Shown here piece after piece: positions 52,462 to 63,297 of a stretch of DNA of 64,000 nt. Made by a program: the position numbers and the translations under genes. The first letter of the stretch is position 1. Each line of letters starts with the position of its first letter. The stretch lies in NCBI GenBank assembly GCA_043392685.1, contig JBHZGM010000006.1. One strand, given 5' to 3'. The notes beneath the pieces are model-generated. The model did no database searches. It had not been told where the DNA came from and worked only from the letters and a program-made list of their open reading frames with translations. This DNA comes from Metapseudomonas sp043392685. GTDB taxonomy: Bacteria > Pseudomonadota > Gammaproteobacteria > Pseudomonadales > Pseudomonadaceae.

Positions 52462-54057
52462 TCAGGCCACTTCGCCCTGCAACTGGACGGTTCGCGGATG
52501 CTTCGGCGCCTGCTCCATCGCCGCTACATCCGCCTTCATCTGCTTGATCAGGGCGAACATGTACAGCAGCAAGACTGCCGAGAACGGCAGGCCGGCCAGT
52601 ACCACCACCGTCTGCATGGCAGTGAAGTTGCCGGCGAACAGCAGGCCGATGGTCACCAGGGTCACCACCACGGACCAGAAGATGCGCAGCCAGTTGGGCG
52701 CGTCCTCGTCCAGGTCGCCTTCCTCGCGGGACAGGTTGGCCAGCATCACCGAGCCGGAGTCGGCCGGGGTGAGGAAGAGCACGAAGCCGACGCAGATCGA
52801 CAGGCCGATCACCGCCTTGGCCCAGGGGTAATGCTCCAGCAGCAGGTAGATGGACATGGCCGGCTGCTCCAGCGCCGCCTTGCCGAGGTCCGCCGCGTTC
52901 TGGTTCATCACCAGGTCGATGGCGCTGTTGCCGAACACCGACAGCCACACCAGGGTGAAGCCCAGCGGAATCAGCAGCACGCCGCTGACCAGTTCGCGCA
53001 CGGTGCGGCCGCGGGAGATACGGGCCACGAACATGCCGACGAAGGGTGCCCAGGAAATCCACCAGGCCCAGTAGAACAGGGTCCACAGGCCCATCCACTC
53101 CTCGCTCTTGCCGGACTGGCCGGTGTAGACGTAGAGGTCGAAGGTCTTCAGCACCAGGCCGTTGAGGTAGTCGCCCAGGTTCTGCACGAAGCCGTTGAGC
53201 AGGTGCAGGGTCTGCCCAGCCAGCAGGACGAACAGCAGCAGGCCGCTGAACAGGATGATGTTCAGGTTGGACAGGCGGCGGATGCCCTTCTCGATGCCCG
53301 ACACCGCGGCCAGGGTAGCCACCGCGCTCATCACCAGGATCACCGCCAGCAGCGCGCCCTGGTTGTGGGGCAGGCCGAACAGGTATTCCAGGCCTGACGA
53401 CACCTGCAGCGAACCGATGCCAAGGTTGGTCACCAGGCCCAGCAGGGTCACGAAGATACCGAAGCAGTCCACCGCGTTACCCACGGAACCTTTCATACGG
53501 CGCTCGCCGAACAGCGGGTAGAGCGCCGAACGCAGCGCCAGCGGCTTGTTGTGGCGATAGGCGAAGTAGCCCACCGCCAGGCCCACCAGTGCGTAGATGG
53601 CCCAGCCATGCACACCCCAGTGGAGGAAAGTCAGCTGCAATGCCTGGCGGGCGGCGAACTGGCTGCCCGGCTCGCCTTCCGGCGGATTGTAGAGGTGGTC
53701 GATGGGCTCGGAGGCCGCGAAGTACAGCAGCGAAATGCCGATGCCCGAGGAGAACAGCATCCCGGCCCAGGCGCCGTAGCTGAAGTCCGGGCGGCTATCG
53801 TCGGCACCCAGGCGCAGATTGCCGTAGCGGGAGAAGGCGACATAGAGGACGAAGAACAGGTACGCGCCGATGGCCAGCATGTAGTACCAGCCGAAGCTGC
53901 GCGACAGCCAGGCCTGAGCCTTGCCGAGCAGATTGCCGGCGTCTTCCGGGAACGCAATCAAGGCAACCGTGAGAAGCATGATGAGCGCGGTGGATCCGTA
54001 GAACACGACCGGATTCAGACGCACCTTCCCGTGGTTTGTTGTTGGAGATTTGCTCAT
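52462..54057 (-). CDS. betT: BCCT-family choline/betaine transporter
   Basis: 531 residues, about 12 TM helices, with the BCCT core: SGIGISLLYFAASEPIDHL, FLHWGVHGWAIYALVGL, and the Trp-rich box WTLFYWAWWISWAPFVGMF. Start at 54057 (MSKSPTTNHG); the frame to 54231 is rejected. The C-terminus ends about 20 residues after the last helix (HPRTVQLQGEVA), whereas E. coli BetT has a long cytoplasmic tail that senses osmolarity, so this is a short-tailed transporter, more suited to nutrient uptake (inference). Divergent from betI-2. Confidence 0.92.
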   Translation of the reverse strand: MSKSPTTNHGKVRLNPVVFYGSTALIMLLTVALIAFPEDAGNLLGKAQAWLSRSFGWYYMLAIGAYLFFVLYVAFSRYGNLRLGADDSRPDFSYGAWAGMLFSSGIGISLLYFAASEPIDHLYNPPEGEPGSQFAARQALQLTFLHWGVHGWAIYALVGLAVGYFAYRHNKPLALRSALYPLFGERRMKGSVGNAVDCFGIFVTLLGLVTNLGIGSLQVSSGLEYLFGLPHNQGALLAVILVMSAVATLAAVSGIEKGIRRLSNLNIILFSGLLLFVLLAGQTLHLLNGFVQNLGDYLNGLVLKTFDLYVYTGQSGKSEEWMGLWTLFYWAWWISWAPFVGMFVARISRGRTVRELVSGVLLIPLGFTLVWLSVFGNSAIDLVMNQNAADLGKAALEQPAMSIYLLLEHYPWAKAVIGLSICVGFVLFLTPADSGSVMLANLSREEGDLDEDAPNWLRIFWSVVVTLVTIGLLFAGNFTAMQTVVVLAGLPFSAVLLLYMFALIKQMKADVAAMEQAPKHPRTVQLQGEVA

Positions 54058-54215
54058 TTGGAATTCCAGGGCAGTGAAAGCAGGCGCCTCATGGACGCAA
54101 CGACAGACCCGCGCCCGCAGCCGGCGACGGGTGGTTTTCGCCGGCAGAAGGCCTGGAATCGGGTGCGGCGAACTGCCGCATCCCGTTCCATGGTGTGCAT
54201 CGTATTCTTTGTTGT

Positions 54216-54232
54216 TTGAACGATCAATCAAA
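54216..54232. promoter_or_regulatory. Putative BetI operator between betT and betIBA
   Basis: TTGAACGATCAATCAAA, 56 bp before the betI-2 ATG and 158 bp from the betT start. Same motif and nearly same distance as at betI-1. Confidence 0.6.
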
Positions 54233-54288
54233 ATAAAGTAGGCTGGATTTCACCTATCCGGAATGGTTCTGGAAGAGGAGAAAACCCC

Positions 54289-54882
54289 ATGCCCAAAGTC
54301 GGAATGCAGCCTCTGCGGCGCACCCAGCTGATCCACGCCACGCTCGAGGCGGTGGACCAGGTCGGCATGAGCGACGCCAGCATTTCCTGCATTGCGCGGC
54401 TCGCCGGGGTTTCCAACGGCATCATCAGCCACTACTTCCAGGACAAGAACGGCCTGCTGGAAGCCACCATGCGCTTCCTCATGAACGATCTGCAGGACGC
54501 GGTGCGCAAGCGCCGCGAGGCCATGTGCGACGACAGTGCGCGTGGCTACATCCGCTCCATCATCGACGGCAACTTCGACGAGACCCAGGTCAACGGTCCC
54601 GCCATGAAGACCTGGCTGGCGTTCTGGGCCAGCAGCATGCACCAGCCGTCCCTGCGCCGTTTGCAACGCATCAACGACCTGCGCCTGTACTCGAACCTCT
54701 GCTGGCAGTTCCGCCGCGAGCTCGACGTACGAAGCGCACGCAGCGCCGCCCGCGGCCTGGCCGCCCTGATCGACGGCCTCTGGCTGCGCGGCGCGCTTTC
54801 CGGCGAAGCCTTCGATACCGAGCAGGCCCGCCAGCTCGCCTACGAATTCCTTGACCAACAACTGGCCAAGCAGGCGGCCTGA
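54289..54882 (+). CDS. betI: TetR-type choline-responsive repressor BetI, copy 2
   Basis: 197 residues with the same layout as copy 1 (ASISCIARLAGVSNGIISHY; TWLAFWASSMHQPSLRRLQR). Heads the betIBA operon, 47 bp before betB, the canonical arrangement. Ribosome-binding site AGAGGAG 8 nt before ATG. Known BetI proteins repress bet genes and release on choline. This copy is the likely ancestral one; copy 1 the paralogue. Confidence 0.94.
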   Translation: MPKVGMQPLRRTQLIHATLEAVDQVGMSDASISCIARLAGVSNGIISHYFQDKNGLLEATMRFLMNDLQDAVRKRREAMCDDSARGYIRSIIDGNFDETQVNGPAMKTWLAFWASSMHQPSLRRLQRINDLRLYSNLCWQFRRELDVRSARSAARGLAALIDGLWLRGALSGEAFDTEQARQLAYEFLDQQLAKQAA

Positions 54883-54929
54883 ACCGCCCTGCCGCCTTGC
54901 GAACACAAGACCTAGAGAGGACAGCCACC

Positions 54930-56402
54930 ATGGCCCGATTCGAAGAACAGAAGCTCTACATTGGCGGCCGCTACGTAGACTCCACCAGCGGCACCACCTT
55001 CGAGACCGTCAATCCGGCCAACGGTGAAGTCCTGGCCAACGTCCAGCGCGCCGGCAAGGAAGACGTCGAGCGCGCCGTCGCCAGCGCCATCGAAGGCCAG
55101 AAGGTCTGGGCCGCGATGACCGCCATGCAGCGTTCGCGCATCCTGCGCCGCGCCGTGGACATCCTGCGTGAGCGCAACGACGAACTGGCCGAGCTGGAAA
55201 CCCTGGACACCGGCAAGCCGCTGGCCGAAACCCGCGCCGTGGACATCGTCACTGGCGCCGACGTGATCGAGTACTACGCCGGCCTGATCCCCGCCATCGA
55301 AGGCGAGCAGATCCCGCTGCGCGAGACCAGCTTCGTCTACACCCGCCGCGAGCCCCTGGGCGTAGTGGCCGGCATCGGCGCCTGGAACTACCCGGTGCAG
55401 ATCGCCATGTGGAAATCCGCCCCGGCCCTGGCCGCCGGCAACGCGATGATCTTCAAGCCCAGCGAAGTCACCCCGCTGACCGCCCTGAAACTGGCCGAGA
55501 TCTACACCGAGGCCGGCGTGCCGGACGGCGTGTTCAACGTCCTCACCGGCAGCGGCCGCGAAGTCGGCCAGTGGCTCACCGAGCACCCGCAGATCGAAAA
55601 GATTTCCTTCACCGGCGGCACCTCCACCGGCAAGAAGGTGATGGCCAGCGCCTCCAGCTCCTCGCTGAAGGAAGTGACCATGGAACTGGGCGGCAAGTCG
55701 CCGCTGATCATCTTCGAAGACGCCGACCTCGACCGCGCCGCCGACATCGCCGTGATGGCCAACTTCTTCAGCTCCGGCCAGGTCTGCACCAACGGTACCC
55801 GCGTGTTCGTACCGCGCGCCCTGCAGGCTCGTTTCGAAGACAAGGTGATCGAGCGCGTCAAGCGCATCCGTCTGGGCAACCCGGAAGACCCCAACACCAA
55901 CTTCGGCCCGCTGACCAGCTTCGCCCACATGGAAAGCGTGCTCGGCTACATCGAAACCGGCCGCAAGGAAGGCGCCCGCCTGCTGATCGGCGGCGAGCGC
56001 GTCACCGAGGGTGAATACGCCAAGGGCGCCTTTGTTGCCGCGACCGTGTTCAGCGACTGCACCGACGACATGACCATCGTCCGCGAGGAAATCTTCGGCC
56101 CGGTGATGAGCATCCTGGTGTACGACACCGAGGAAGAAGTGATCCGCCGCGCCAACGACACCGACTACGGCCTGGCCGCCGGCGTCGTCACCCGCGACCT
56201 GGCCCGTGCCCACCGCGTGATCCACAAGCTGGAAGCCGGCATCTGCTGGATCAACACCTGGGGCGAGTCCCCCGCCGAAATGCCGGTGGGCGGCTACAAG
56301 CAGTCCGGCGTCGGCCGCGAGAACGGCCTGACCACACTGGCCCACTACACCCGCATCAAGTCCGTACAGGTCGAGATGGGCGACTACTACTCGGTGTTCT
56401 GA
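54930..56402 (+). CDS. betB: betaine aldehyde dehydrogenase
   Basis: 490 residues, the family's length. NAD(P)+-dependent ALDH oxidising betaine aldehyde to glycine betaine. Catalytic Glu in MELGGKSPL, catalytic Cys in SGQVCTNGTR, NAD-binding FTGGTSTGKKV, Asn in GAWNYP. Start 54930 (MARFEEQKLY), AGAGAGGACAG upstream. Second gene of betIBA, followed by two hairpins before betA. Confidence 0.96.
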   Translation: MARFEEQKLYIGGRYVDSTSGTTFETVNPANGEVLANVQRAGKEDVERAVASAIEGQKVWAAMTAMQRSRILRRAVDILRERNDELAELETLDTGKPLAETRAVDIVTGADVIEYYAGLIPAIEGEQIPLRETSFVYTRREPLGVVAGIGAWNYPVQIAMWKSAPALAAGNAMIFKPSEVTPLTALKLAEIYTEAGVPDGVFNVLTGSGREVGQWLTEHPQIEKISFTGGTSTGKKVMASASSSSLKEVTMELGGKSPLIIFEDADLDRAADIAVMANFFSSGQVCTNGTRVFVPRALQARFEDKVIERVKRIRLGNPEDPNTNFGPLTSFAHMESVLGYIETGRKEGARLLIGGERVTEGEYAKGAFVAATVFSDCTDDMTIVREEIFGPVMSILVYDTEEEVIRRANDTDYGLAAGVVTRDLARAHRVIHKLEAGICWINTWGESPAEMPVGGYKQSGVGRENGLTTLAHYTRIKSVQVEMGDYYSVF

Positions 56403-56419
56403 GCCGAACCAGCGCCCAG

Positions 56420-56443
56420 GCGGCCCGGCGCATGCCGGGCCGC
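56420..56443 (+). promoter_or_regulatory. Intercistronic hairpin 1, betB-betA
   Basis: Perfect 10-bp stem GCGGCCCGGC/GCCGGGCCGC with GCAT loop, 17 nt after the betB stop. No T-tract. Confidence 0.6.
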
Positions 56444-56465
56444 ATCCGAAAACAAGATGCCGTGT

Positions 56466-56483
56466 CCCGGGGGCGACCCCGGG
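56466..56483 (+). promoter_or_regulatory. Intercistronic hairpin 2, betB-betA
   Basis: CCCGGGG-GCGA-CCCCGGG, perfect 7-bp stem with a GNRA tetraloop, ending 20 nt before the betA ATG. Confidence 0.6.
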
Positions 56484-56503
56484 TTATCTAGCAGGTAAGT
56501 CAC

Positions 56504-58192
56504 ATGCCCCAAGAATTCGATTACATCATCGTCGGAGCCGGTTCCGCCGGTAACGTGCTGGCCACCCGCCTGACCGAGGATTCCGATGTCAGCGTCCTGC
56601 TGCTGGAAGCCGGCGGCCCGGACTACCGCATGGATTTCCGTACCCAGATGCCCGCCGCCCTCGCCTATCCGCTGCAGGGCCGCCGCTACAACTGGGCCTA
56701 CGAAACCGATCCGGAACCCTTCATGAACAACCGCCGCATGGAGTGCGGCCGTGGCAAGGGCCTGGGTGGCTCCTCGCTGATCAACGGCATGTGCTACATC
56801 CGCGGCAACGCGCTGGACTTCGACAACTGGGCCAAGGCACCGGGCCTGGAAGACTGGACCTACCTGGACTGCCTGCCCTACTTCCGCAAGGCGGAAACCC
56901 GCGACATCGGCCCGAACGACTTCCACGGCGGCGACGGCCCGGTGAGCGTGACCACGCCCAAGACCGGTAACAACCCGCTGTTCCACGCCATGGTCGAGGC
57001 CGGCGTGCAGGCGGGCTACCCGCGCACCGAAGACCTCAACGGCTACCAGCAGGAAGGCTTCGGCCCCATGGACCGTACCGTGACCCCGGAAGGCCGTCGT
57101 GCCGCCACCGGTCGCGGCTACCTGGACCAGGCACGCAACCGCCCCAACCTGACCATCGTCACCCACGCCCTGACCGACCGCATCCTGTTCAGCGGCAAGC
57201 GCGCCATCGGCGTCGCCTACCTCAAGGGCAACAGCGACAACCCCATCACCGTCCATGCCCGTCGCGAAGTGCTGGTGTGCAGCGGTGCCATCGCCTCGCC
57301 GCAACTGCTGCAGCGCTCCGGCGTCGGCCCGGCGGCCCTGCTGCGCGACCTCGACGTGCCGGTGGTACACGACCTGCCGGGCGTGGGCGCCAACCTGCAG
57401 GATCACCTGGAGCTGTACCTGCAGTACGCCTGCAAGGAACCGGTGTCGCTGTTTCCCGCCCTGCAATGGTGGAACCAGCCGGCCATCGGCGCGCAGTGGC
57501 TGTTCTTCGGCAGCGGCCTGGGCGCCAGCAACCAGTTCGAAGCCGGCGGCTTCATCCGCACCCGCGAAGAGTTCGCCTGGCCGAACATCCAGTTCCACTT
57601 CCTGCCGGTGGCGATCAACTACAACGGCAGCAACGCGGTGAAGGAGCACGGCTTCCAGGCCCACATGGGCTCCATGCGTTCGCCGAGCCGTGGCCGGATC
57701 CACCTGAAGTCGAAGGACCCGCGCCAGCACCCGAGCATCCTGTTCAACTACATGTCCCACGAACAGGACTGGCAGGAGTTCCGCGACGGCATCCGCATCA
57801 CCCGCGAGATCATGGGCCAGCCGGCGCTGGACCCCTACCGTGGCCGCGAACTGAGCCCGGGAGCGAACCTCAAGAGCGACGCCGAACTCGACGAGTTCAT
57901 CCGCAACCATGCCGAAACCGCCTTCCACCCGTCCTGCTCCTGCAAGATGGGCAGCGACGACATGGCGGTGGTGGATGGCCAGGGCCGCGTGCACGGCATG
58001 GAAGGCCTGCGGGTGGTGGACGCGTCGATCATGCCGGAGATCATCACCGGCAACCTCAACGCGACCACCATCATGATCGCCGAGAAGATCGCCGATAAGA
58101 TCCGCAATCGCCAGCCGCTGCCGCGCAGCACCGCCAGCTACTACGTGGCCGGCGACAAGCCGGTGCGTGGCGAGCCGCTGCGCAAGCTCTAA
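56504..58192 (+). CDS. betA: choline dehydrogenase
   Basis: 562-residue GMC flavoenzyme oxidising choline to betaine aldehyde (and further). FAD dinucleotide motif YIIVGAGSAGNVLATRL at the N-terminus, GMC signature GRGKGLGGSSLINGM near 85, and the C-terminal catalytic His/Asn regions (FHPSCSCKMG; GNLNATTIMIAEK). Membrane-associated, passing electrons to the respiratory chain in this family. Last gene of betIBA. Confidence 0.96.
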   Translation: MPQEFDYIIVGAGSAGNVLATRLTEDSDVSVLLLEAGGPDYRMDFRTQMPAALAYPLQGRRYNWAYETDPEPFMNNRRMECGRGKGLGGSSLINGMCYIRGNALDFDNWAKAPGLEDWTYLDCLPYFRKAETRDIGPNDFHGGDGPVSVTTPKTGNNPLFHAMVEAGVQAGYPRTEDLNGYQQEGFGPMDRTVTPEGRRAATGRGYLDQARNRPNLTIVTHALTDRILFSGKRAIGVAYLKGNSDNPITVHARREVLVCSGAIASPQLLQRSGVGPAALLRDLDVPVVHDLPGVGANLQDHLELYLQYACKEPVSLFPALQWWNQPAIGAQWLFFGSGLGASNQFEAGGFIRTREEFAWPNIQFHFLPVAINYNGSNAVKEHGFQAHMGSMRSPSRGRIHLKSKDPRQHPSILFNYMSHEQDWQEFRDGIRITREIMGQPALDPYRGRELSPGANLKSDAELDEFIRNHAETAFHPSCSCKMGSDDMAVVDGQGRVHGMEGLRVVDASIMPEIITGNLNATTIMIAEKIADKIRNRQPLPRSTASYYVAGDKPVRGEPLRKL

Positions 58193-58210
58193 GGCCCCTG
58201 CGTAATCGGA

Positions 58211-58245
58211 AAGGCCCCTGGTGCGATGCACCGGGGGCCTTTTTC
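58211..58245 (+). terminator. Rho-independent terminator of betIBA
   Basis: AAGGCCCC-TGGTGC / GCACC-GGGGGCCTT stem, then a T-run. Confidence 0.85.
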
Positions 58246-58267
58246 ATTTTGCGGATGGCAAATCTCC

Positions 58268-58312
58268 GTAGGGGCGAACTCATTCGCCAAAGGGTGGCGC
58301 AGTCGCCCCTAC
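58268..58312. repeat. Short REPIN
   Basis: GTAGGGGCGAACTCATTCGC and AGTCGCCCCTAC inverted, between convergent betA and the TorT-like gene. Confidence 0.75.
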
Positions 58313-58335
58313 AGGAAAAGCAAATCCCCGACGCC

Positions 58336-59367
58336 CTACTCCGGCAACTCCCGCCGGATCATCCAGTGCCCGCCGGGCGGCATCAGGTGGCTGATGTCGA
58401 AGCGCGCGAGGTTGTCCTTGTCGATCACTTCGATTCGCGGGCTGACCCGCCGTGGCAACGATTTGCCTTCCAGCGCGCGTGTCGCCAGGTCCATAGCCAC
58501 CCGCGCCTGGATCACCGGCGCATCCGTCGGCGACGCCAGGACAGTGCCATCGGCGATGGCTTCCAGCACCCGCTCGGTGGCATAGAGCGAAACCACCCGG
58601 GCCTTGTAGCGGCTGCCAGCGGTACGCACCAACTGGCCGGCGAAGGCTGCCGCCTCGGCATTGCCGAGGATGTAGTCCAGCTGCGGCTCGCGGGCGAGCA
58701 ACTGGCGTACCAGCACCGCCTGGGTGGAACGGTCCACCGGGCCGTAGCCGCCATTGATCACCTCCACCTTGCTGCTCGCATCCATCTCGGCCATGCCACG
58801 CTCGGCGTCGGCCACCCAGCCGACGCCCCGGGGCCCCGGCAGCCAGCCGACACGCACCGGCTGCCCCTTGCTGTGTTCGATGATGTAGGCCATGGCGGCC
58901 CTGGCCATGTCGGCGAAATCCACCTGGCTGCGGGCGGTGATTCCGGGGCAGTCGATGCGATTGATCAGGTCGATCACCGGCAGCTTGTCGCGGTGCAGCA
59001 GGGCGATCTCGTCGCACAGCCCCTTGGTGCTGATGGCCGCGATCACATAGGCATCGGCCGCCAGCTGGACGCAGCGGGTCAGCTGCGCCCGCTGCATGTC
59101 CGGGAACTGGTAGCCGCCGGCTTCATAGACGCCAAGGTGCACGCCCGAACGCTTAGCCTCCTCGTCCAGTCCCCAGGCCACACCCCACCAGTAGCGGTCC
59201 ATGCCGTGGGGCAGCAGCGCGCAGATGCGCCAGGGCCTGCTTGCCCCGTTCAGCGGCTGGTAGCTGGCGCGGCGGCCATCCACCTCGACCTGCACCGGAA
59301 ACCATTCCGCCGCAACGCAGGAAGCCGTACTCAGCCAGCTCAAGAAGAGGGCACACAGGGTCCGCAT
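58336..59367 (-). CDS. torT: TorT-like periplasmic binding protein
   Basis: 343 residues, like E. coli TorT (342). Signal peptide ends SCVAAEW (~21). Type-1 periplasmic-binding fold. The N-terminal PHGMDRYWWGVAWGLDEEAK has the TorT-type Trp-rich ligand region, and DRSTQAVLVRQLLAREP with ILGNAEAA is the second lobe. TorT senses trimethylamine N-oxide with the TorS kinase, but no torS, torR or torCAD is in the window. Start with AAGGAA 7 nt upstream. Sensing of another trimethylammonium compound is a possibility. Confidence 0.8.
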   Translation of the reverse strand: MRTLCALFLSWLSTASCVAAEWFPVQVEVDGRRASYQPLNGASRPWRICALLPHGMDRYWWGVAWGLDEEAKRSGVHLGVYEAGGYQFPDMQRAQLTRCVQLAADAYVIAAISTKGLCDEIALLHRDKLPVIDLINRIDCPGITARSQVDFADMARAAMAYIIEHSKGQPVRVGWLPGPRGVGWVADAERGMAEMDASSKVEVINGGYGPVDRSTQAVLVRQLLAREPQLDYILGNAEAAAFAGQLVRTAGSRYKARVVSLYATERVLEAIADGTVLASPTDAPVIQARVAMDLATRALEGKSLPRRVSPRIEVIDKDNLARFDISHLMPPGGHWMIRRELPE

Positions 59368-59517
59368 AGGGACATTCCTTCCATGGCAGCGACGTTAGGG
59401 GATGGACAGTGGCAAGCCTAGCAGGAGCGCCGGGTGGGCGGCGATATCGACGAGTGACGGGGGTGGCACGCCCTGGCCTGCTAAACTGCGCGCCATTTCG
59501 ACTTGCAGGCTCCTTCC

Positions 59518-60897
<1,380 letters not shown>

Positions 60898-61002
60898 CGG
60901 GACTCGGCATCGAATGCGACGGGGTGGCTGACAGCGGCCCCGGCTCCCCTTAGGCTGTCGCCAGCAGTACCGTCGTATACGGATATCCGGCCACAAGTCC
61001 CT

Positions 61003-63180
61003 ATGCCCTCGACCCCATTCGTACAAACCCTGCGCCGCCTCTGGGCGGTGGACAAGTTCAGCTACAGCCTGCGCGTCTTCGTCGCCCTCACCGGGAGTAT
61101 GGCGCTGTGCTGGCAGCAGGACCGCATGGACCTGCTCATCGCGCTTTTCCTCGGCATCATCGCCAGCGCCCTGGCGGAAACCGACGACAGCTGGCAGGGT
61201 CGCCTCACCGCCCTGCTGGTGACCCTCGGCTGCTTCAGCGTCGCCTCGCTCTCGGTGGAACTGCTGTTCCCCTACCCCTGGGTCTTCGTCGGCGCCCTGG
61301 CCCTGGCCAGCTTCGGCCTGACCATGCTCGGCGCCCTTGGCGAGCGCTACGCCACCATCGCCTCGGCGACGCTGATCCTCTCCATCTACAGCATGATCGG
61401 CGTGGACCAGCGCGACGGCGCGCCCACCAATCTCTGGCGGGAACCCGCACTGCTGGTGGCCGGAGCCGCCTGGTACGGCCTGCTATCGGTGCTCTGGCAG
61501 GCGCTCTTCACCCACCAGCCGGTGCAGCAGAGCCTGGCCAGGCTGTTCCTGGAACTGGGGCAGTACCTCAAACTGAAGTCCGCGCTGCTGGAGCCGGTGC
61601 GCCAGCTCGACGTGGAAGCGCGACGCCTGGAACTGGCACGGCAGAACGGCAAGGTGGTGGCGGCGCTGAATGCGGCCAAGGAAATCATCCTGCACCGGGT
61701 CGGCAATGGCCGGCCCGGCCCCAAGGTGAGCCGCTACCTCAAGCTCTATTTCCTGGCCCAGGACATCCACGAACGCGCCAGTTCTTCCCACTACGCCTAC
61801 AACGAACTGGCCGAAGCCTTCTTCCACAGCGATGTGCTGTTCCGCTGCCAGCGCCTGCTGCGCCAGCAGGGCGGCGCCTGCCAGGCCCTGGGCCGCGCCA
61901 TCCGGATGCGCCAGCCGTTCGACTACCTGGACGGCACCCAGGCCCTGGAAGACCTGAACAAATCCCTGGAACACCTGCGCATCCAGAGCAATCCGGCCTG
62001 GCGCGGCCTGCTGCGCTCGCTCAATGCCCTGGCGCGCAACCTCGCCACCCTCGACCGCCTGCTGATCGATGCCAGCAACCCCGACGCCCTCGCCGAAGCC
62101 CAGGATGCCAGCCTGCTGGACCGCTCACCCAAGGGCCCGAAAGAGGTCTGGGAACGCCTCAGGCAGAACCTCACGCCCACCTCCGTGGTGTTCCGCCATG
62201 CCCTGCGCATGGCCGTGGCGCTGACCGCCGGCTATGGCGTGCTGCACCTGATCCACCCGGAGCAGGGCTACTGGATCCTGCTGACCACGGTATTCGTCTG
62301 CCAGCCCAACTTCGGCGCCACCCGGCGCAAGCTGGTGCAGCGGATCATCGGCACCCTGCTCGGACTGGCACTGGGCTGGGCGCTGTTCGACCTGTTCCCC
62401 AATGCCCTGGTGCAGTCCGCCTTCGCGGTGATCGCCGGGGTGATCTTCTTCGCCAACCGCGCCACCCGCTACACCCTGGCCACCGCCGCCATCACCCTGA
62501 TGGTGCTGTTCTGCTTCAACCAGGTCGGCAACAGCTACGGCCTGTTCCTTCCACGCCTGGTGGATACCCTGATCGGTGCCCTGATCGCCGGCCTCGCGGT
62601 GATCTTCATCCTGCCCGACTGGCAGGGCCGCCGGCTCAATCAGGTGGTGGCCAACACCCTCGCCTGCAACAGCCGCTACCTGCGGCAGATCATGCAGCAG
62701 TACGCCAGCGGCAAACGCGACGACCTGGCCTACCGACTGGCCCGGCGCAACGCCCACAACGCCGATGCGGCGCTGTCCACCACACTTTCCAACATGCTCA
62801 TGGAGCCGGGCCACTTCCGCAAGGAAGCCGATGTCGGCTTCCGCTTCCTGGTGCTTTCCCACACCCTGCTCAGCTACCTCTCCGCACTCGGCGCCCACCG
62901 CAGCGAAACGCCGGGCGAAGCCCTGACGCCGACCATCAACGAAGCCGCCGAACAGATTGCCGGCAGCCTGGACTGCATTGCCCAGGGCCTGGCCGAGCGC
63001 CGTCCGATCAGCATCTATCGCGACGAGGAAGATGCACTGGCCAAGGCCCTGGAGCAGCTCCCTGAAGACATGGACGACCGCCCGCGCCTGGTACAGACCG
63101 AACTCGGCCTGATCTGCCGCCAGTTGGGAGCGCTGAGGACGCTGGCGGCGCATCTGTTGAATGAGGGGAAGGTGGCGTAG
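61003..63180 (+). CDS. yccS: YccS/FUSC-family inner-membrane protein
   Basis: 725 residues. Two clusters of TM helices (about 25-165 and 395-525) separated by a cytoplasmic domain, the YccS/YhfK plan with an FUSC-like repeat (ALRMAVALTAGYGVLHLIHP). Related to aromatic-acid efflux/aminobenzoic acid transporter components (AaeB), but YccS function is unknown. Start ATG 61003, weak ribosome-binding site. Confidence 0.88.
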   Translation: MPSTPFVQTLRRLWAVDKFSYSLRVFVALTGSMALCWQQDRMDLLIALFLGIIASALAETDDSWQGRLTALLVTLGCFSVASLSVELLFPYPWVFVGALALASFGLTMLGALGERYATIASATLILSIYSMIGVDQRDGAPTNLWREPALLVAGAAWYGLLSVLWQALFTHQPVQQSLARLFLELGQYLKLKSALLEPVRQLDVEARRLELARQNGKVVAALNAAKEIILHRVGNGRPGPKVSRYLKLYFLAQDIHERASSSHYAYNELAEAFFHSDVLFRCQRLLRQQGGACQALGRAIRMRQPFDYLDGTQALEDLNKSLEHLRIQSNPAWRGLLRSLNALARNLATLDRLLIDASNPDALAEAQDASLLDRSPKGPKEVWERLRQNLTPTSVVFRHALRMAVALTAGYGVLHLIHPEQGYWILLTTVFVCQPNFGATRRKLVQRIIGTLLGLALGWALFDLFPNALVQSAFAVIAGVIFFANRATRYTLATAAITLMVLFCFNQVGNSYGLFLPRLVDTLIGALIAGLAVIFILPDWQGRRLNQVVANTLACNSRYLRQIMQQYASGKRDDLAYRLARRNAHNADAALSTTLSNMLMEPGHFRKEADVGFRFLVLSHTLLSYLSALGAHRSETPGEALTPTINEAAEQIAGSLDCIAQGLAERRPISIYRDEEDALAKALEQLPEDMDDRPRLVQTELGLICRQLGALRTLAAHLLNEGKVA

Positions 63181-63197
63181 CAGCCGGACAGATTCGT

Positions 63198-63274
63198 TGT
63201 GGGGGCGATTTCAATCGCGTTCAGGTTCCATAGGCCGTCCTTCGGACGGTTCAGCGAATGAATTCGCCCCCACA
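63198..63274. repeat. REPIN, left flank of the RAYT gene
   Basis: TGTGGGGGCGATTTCAATCG and GCGAATGAATTCGCCCCCACA inverted, with a GTCCTTCGGAC central hairpin. Confidence 0.87.
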
Positions 63275-63297
63275 GCCATATTCCCGAACCGCAAATT

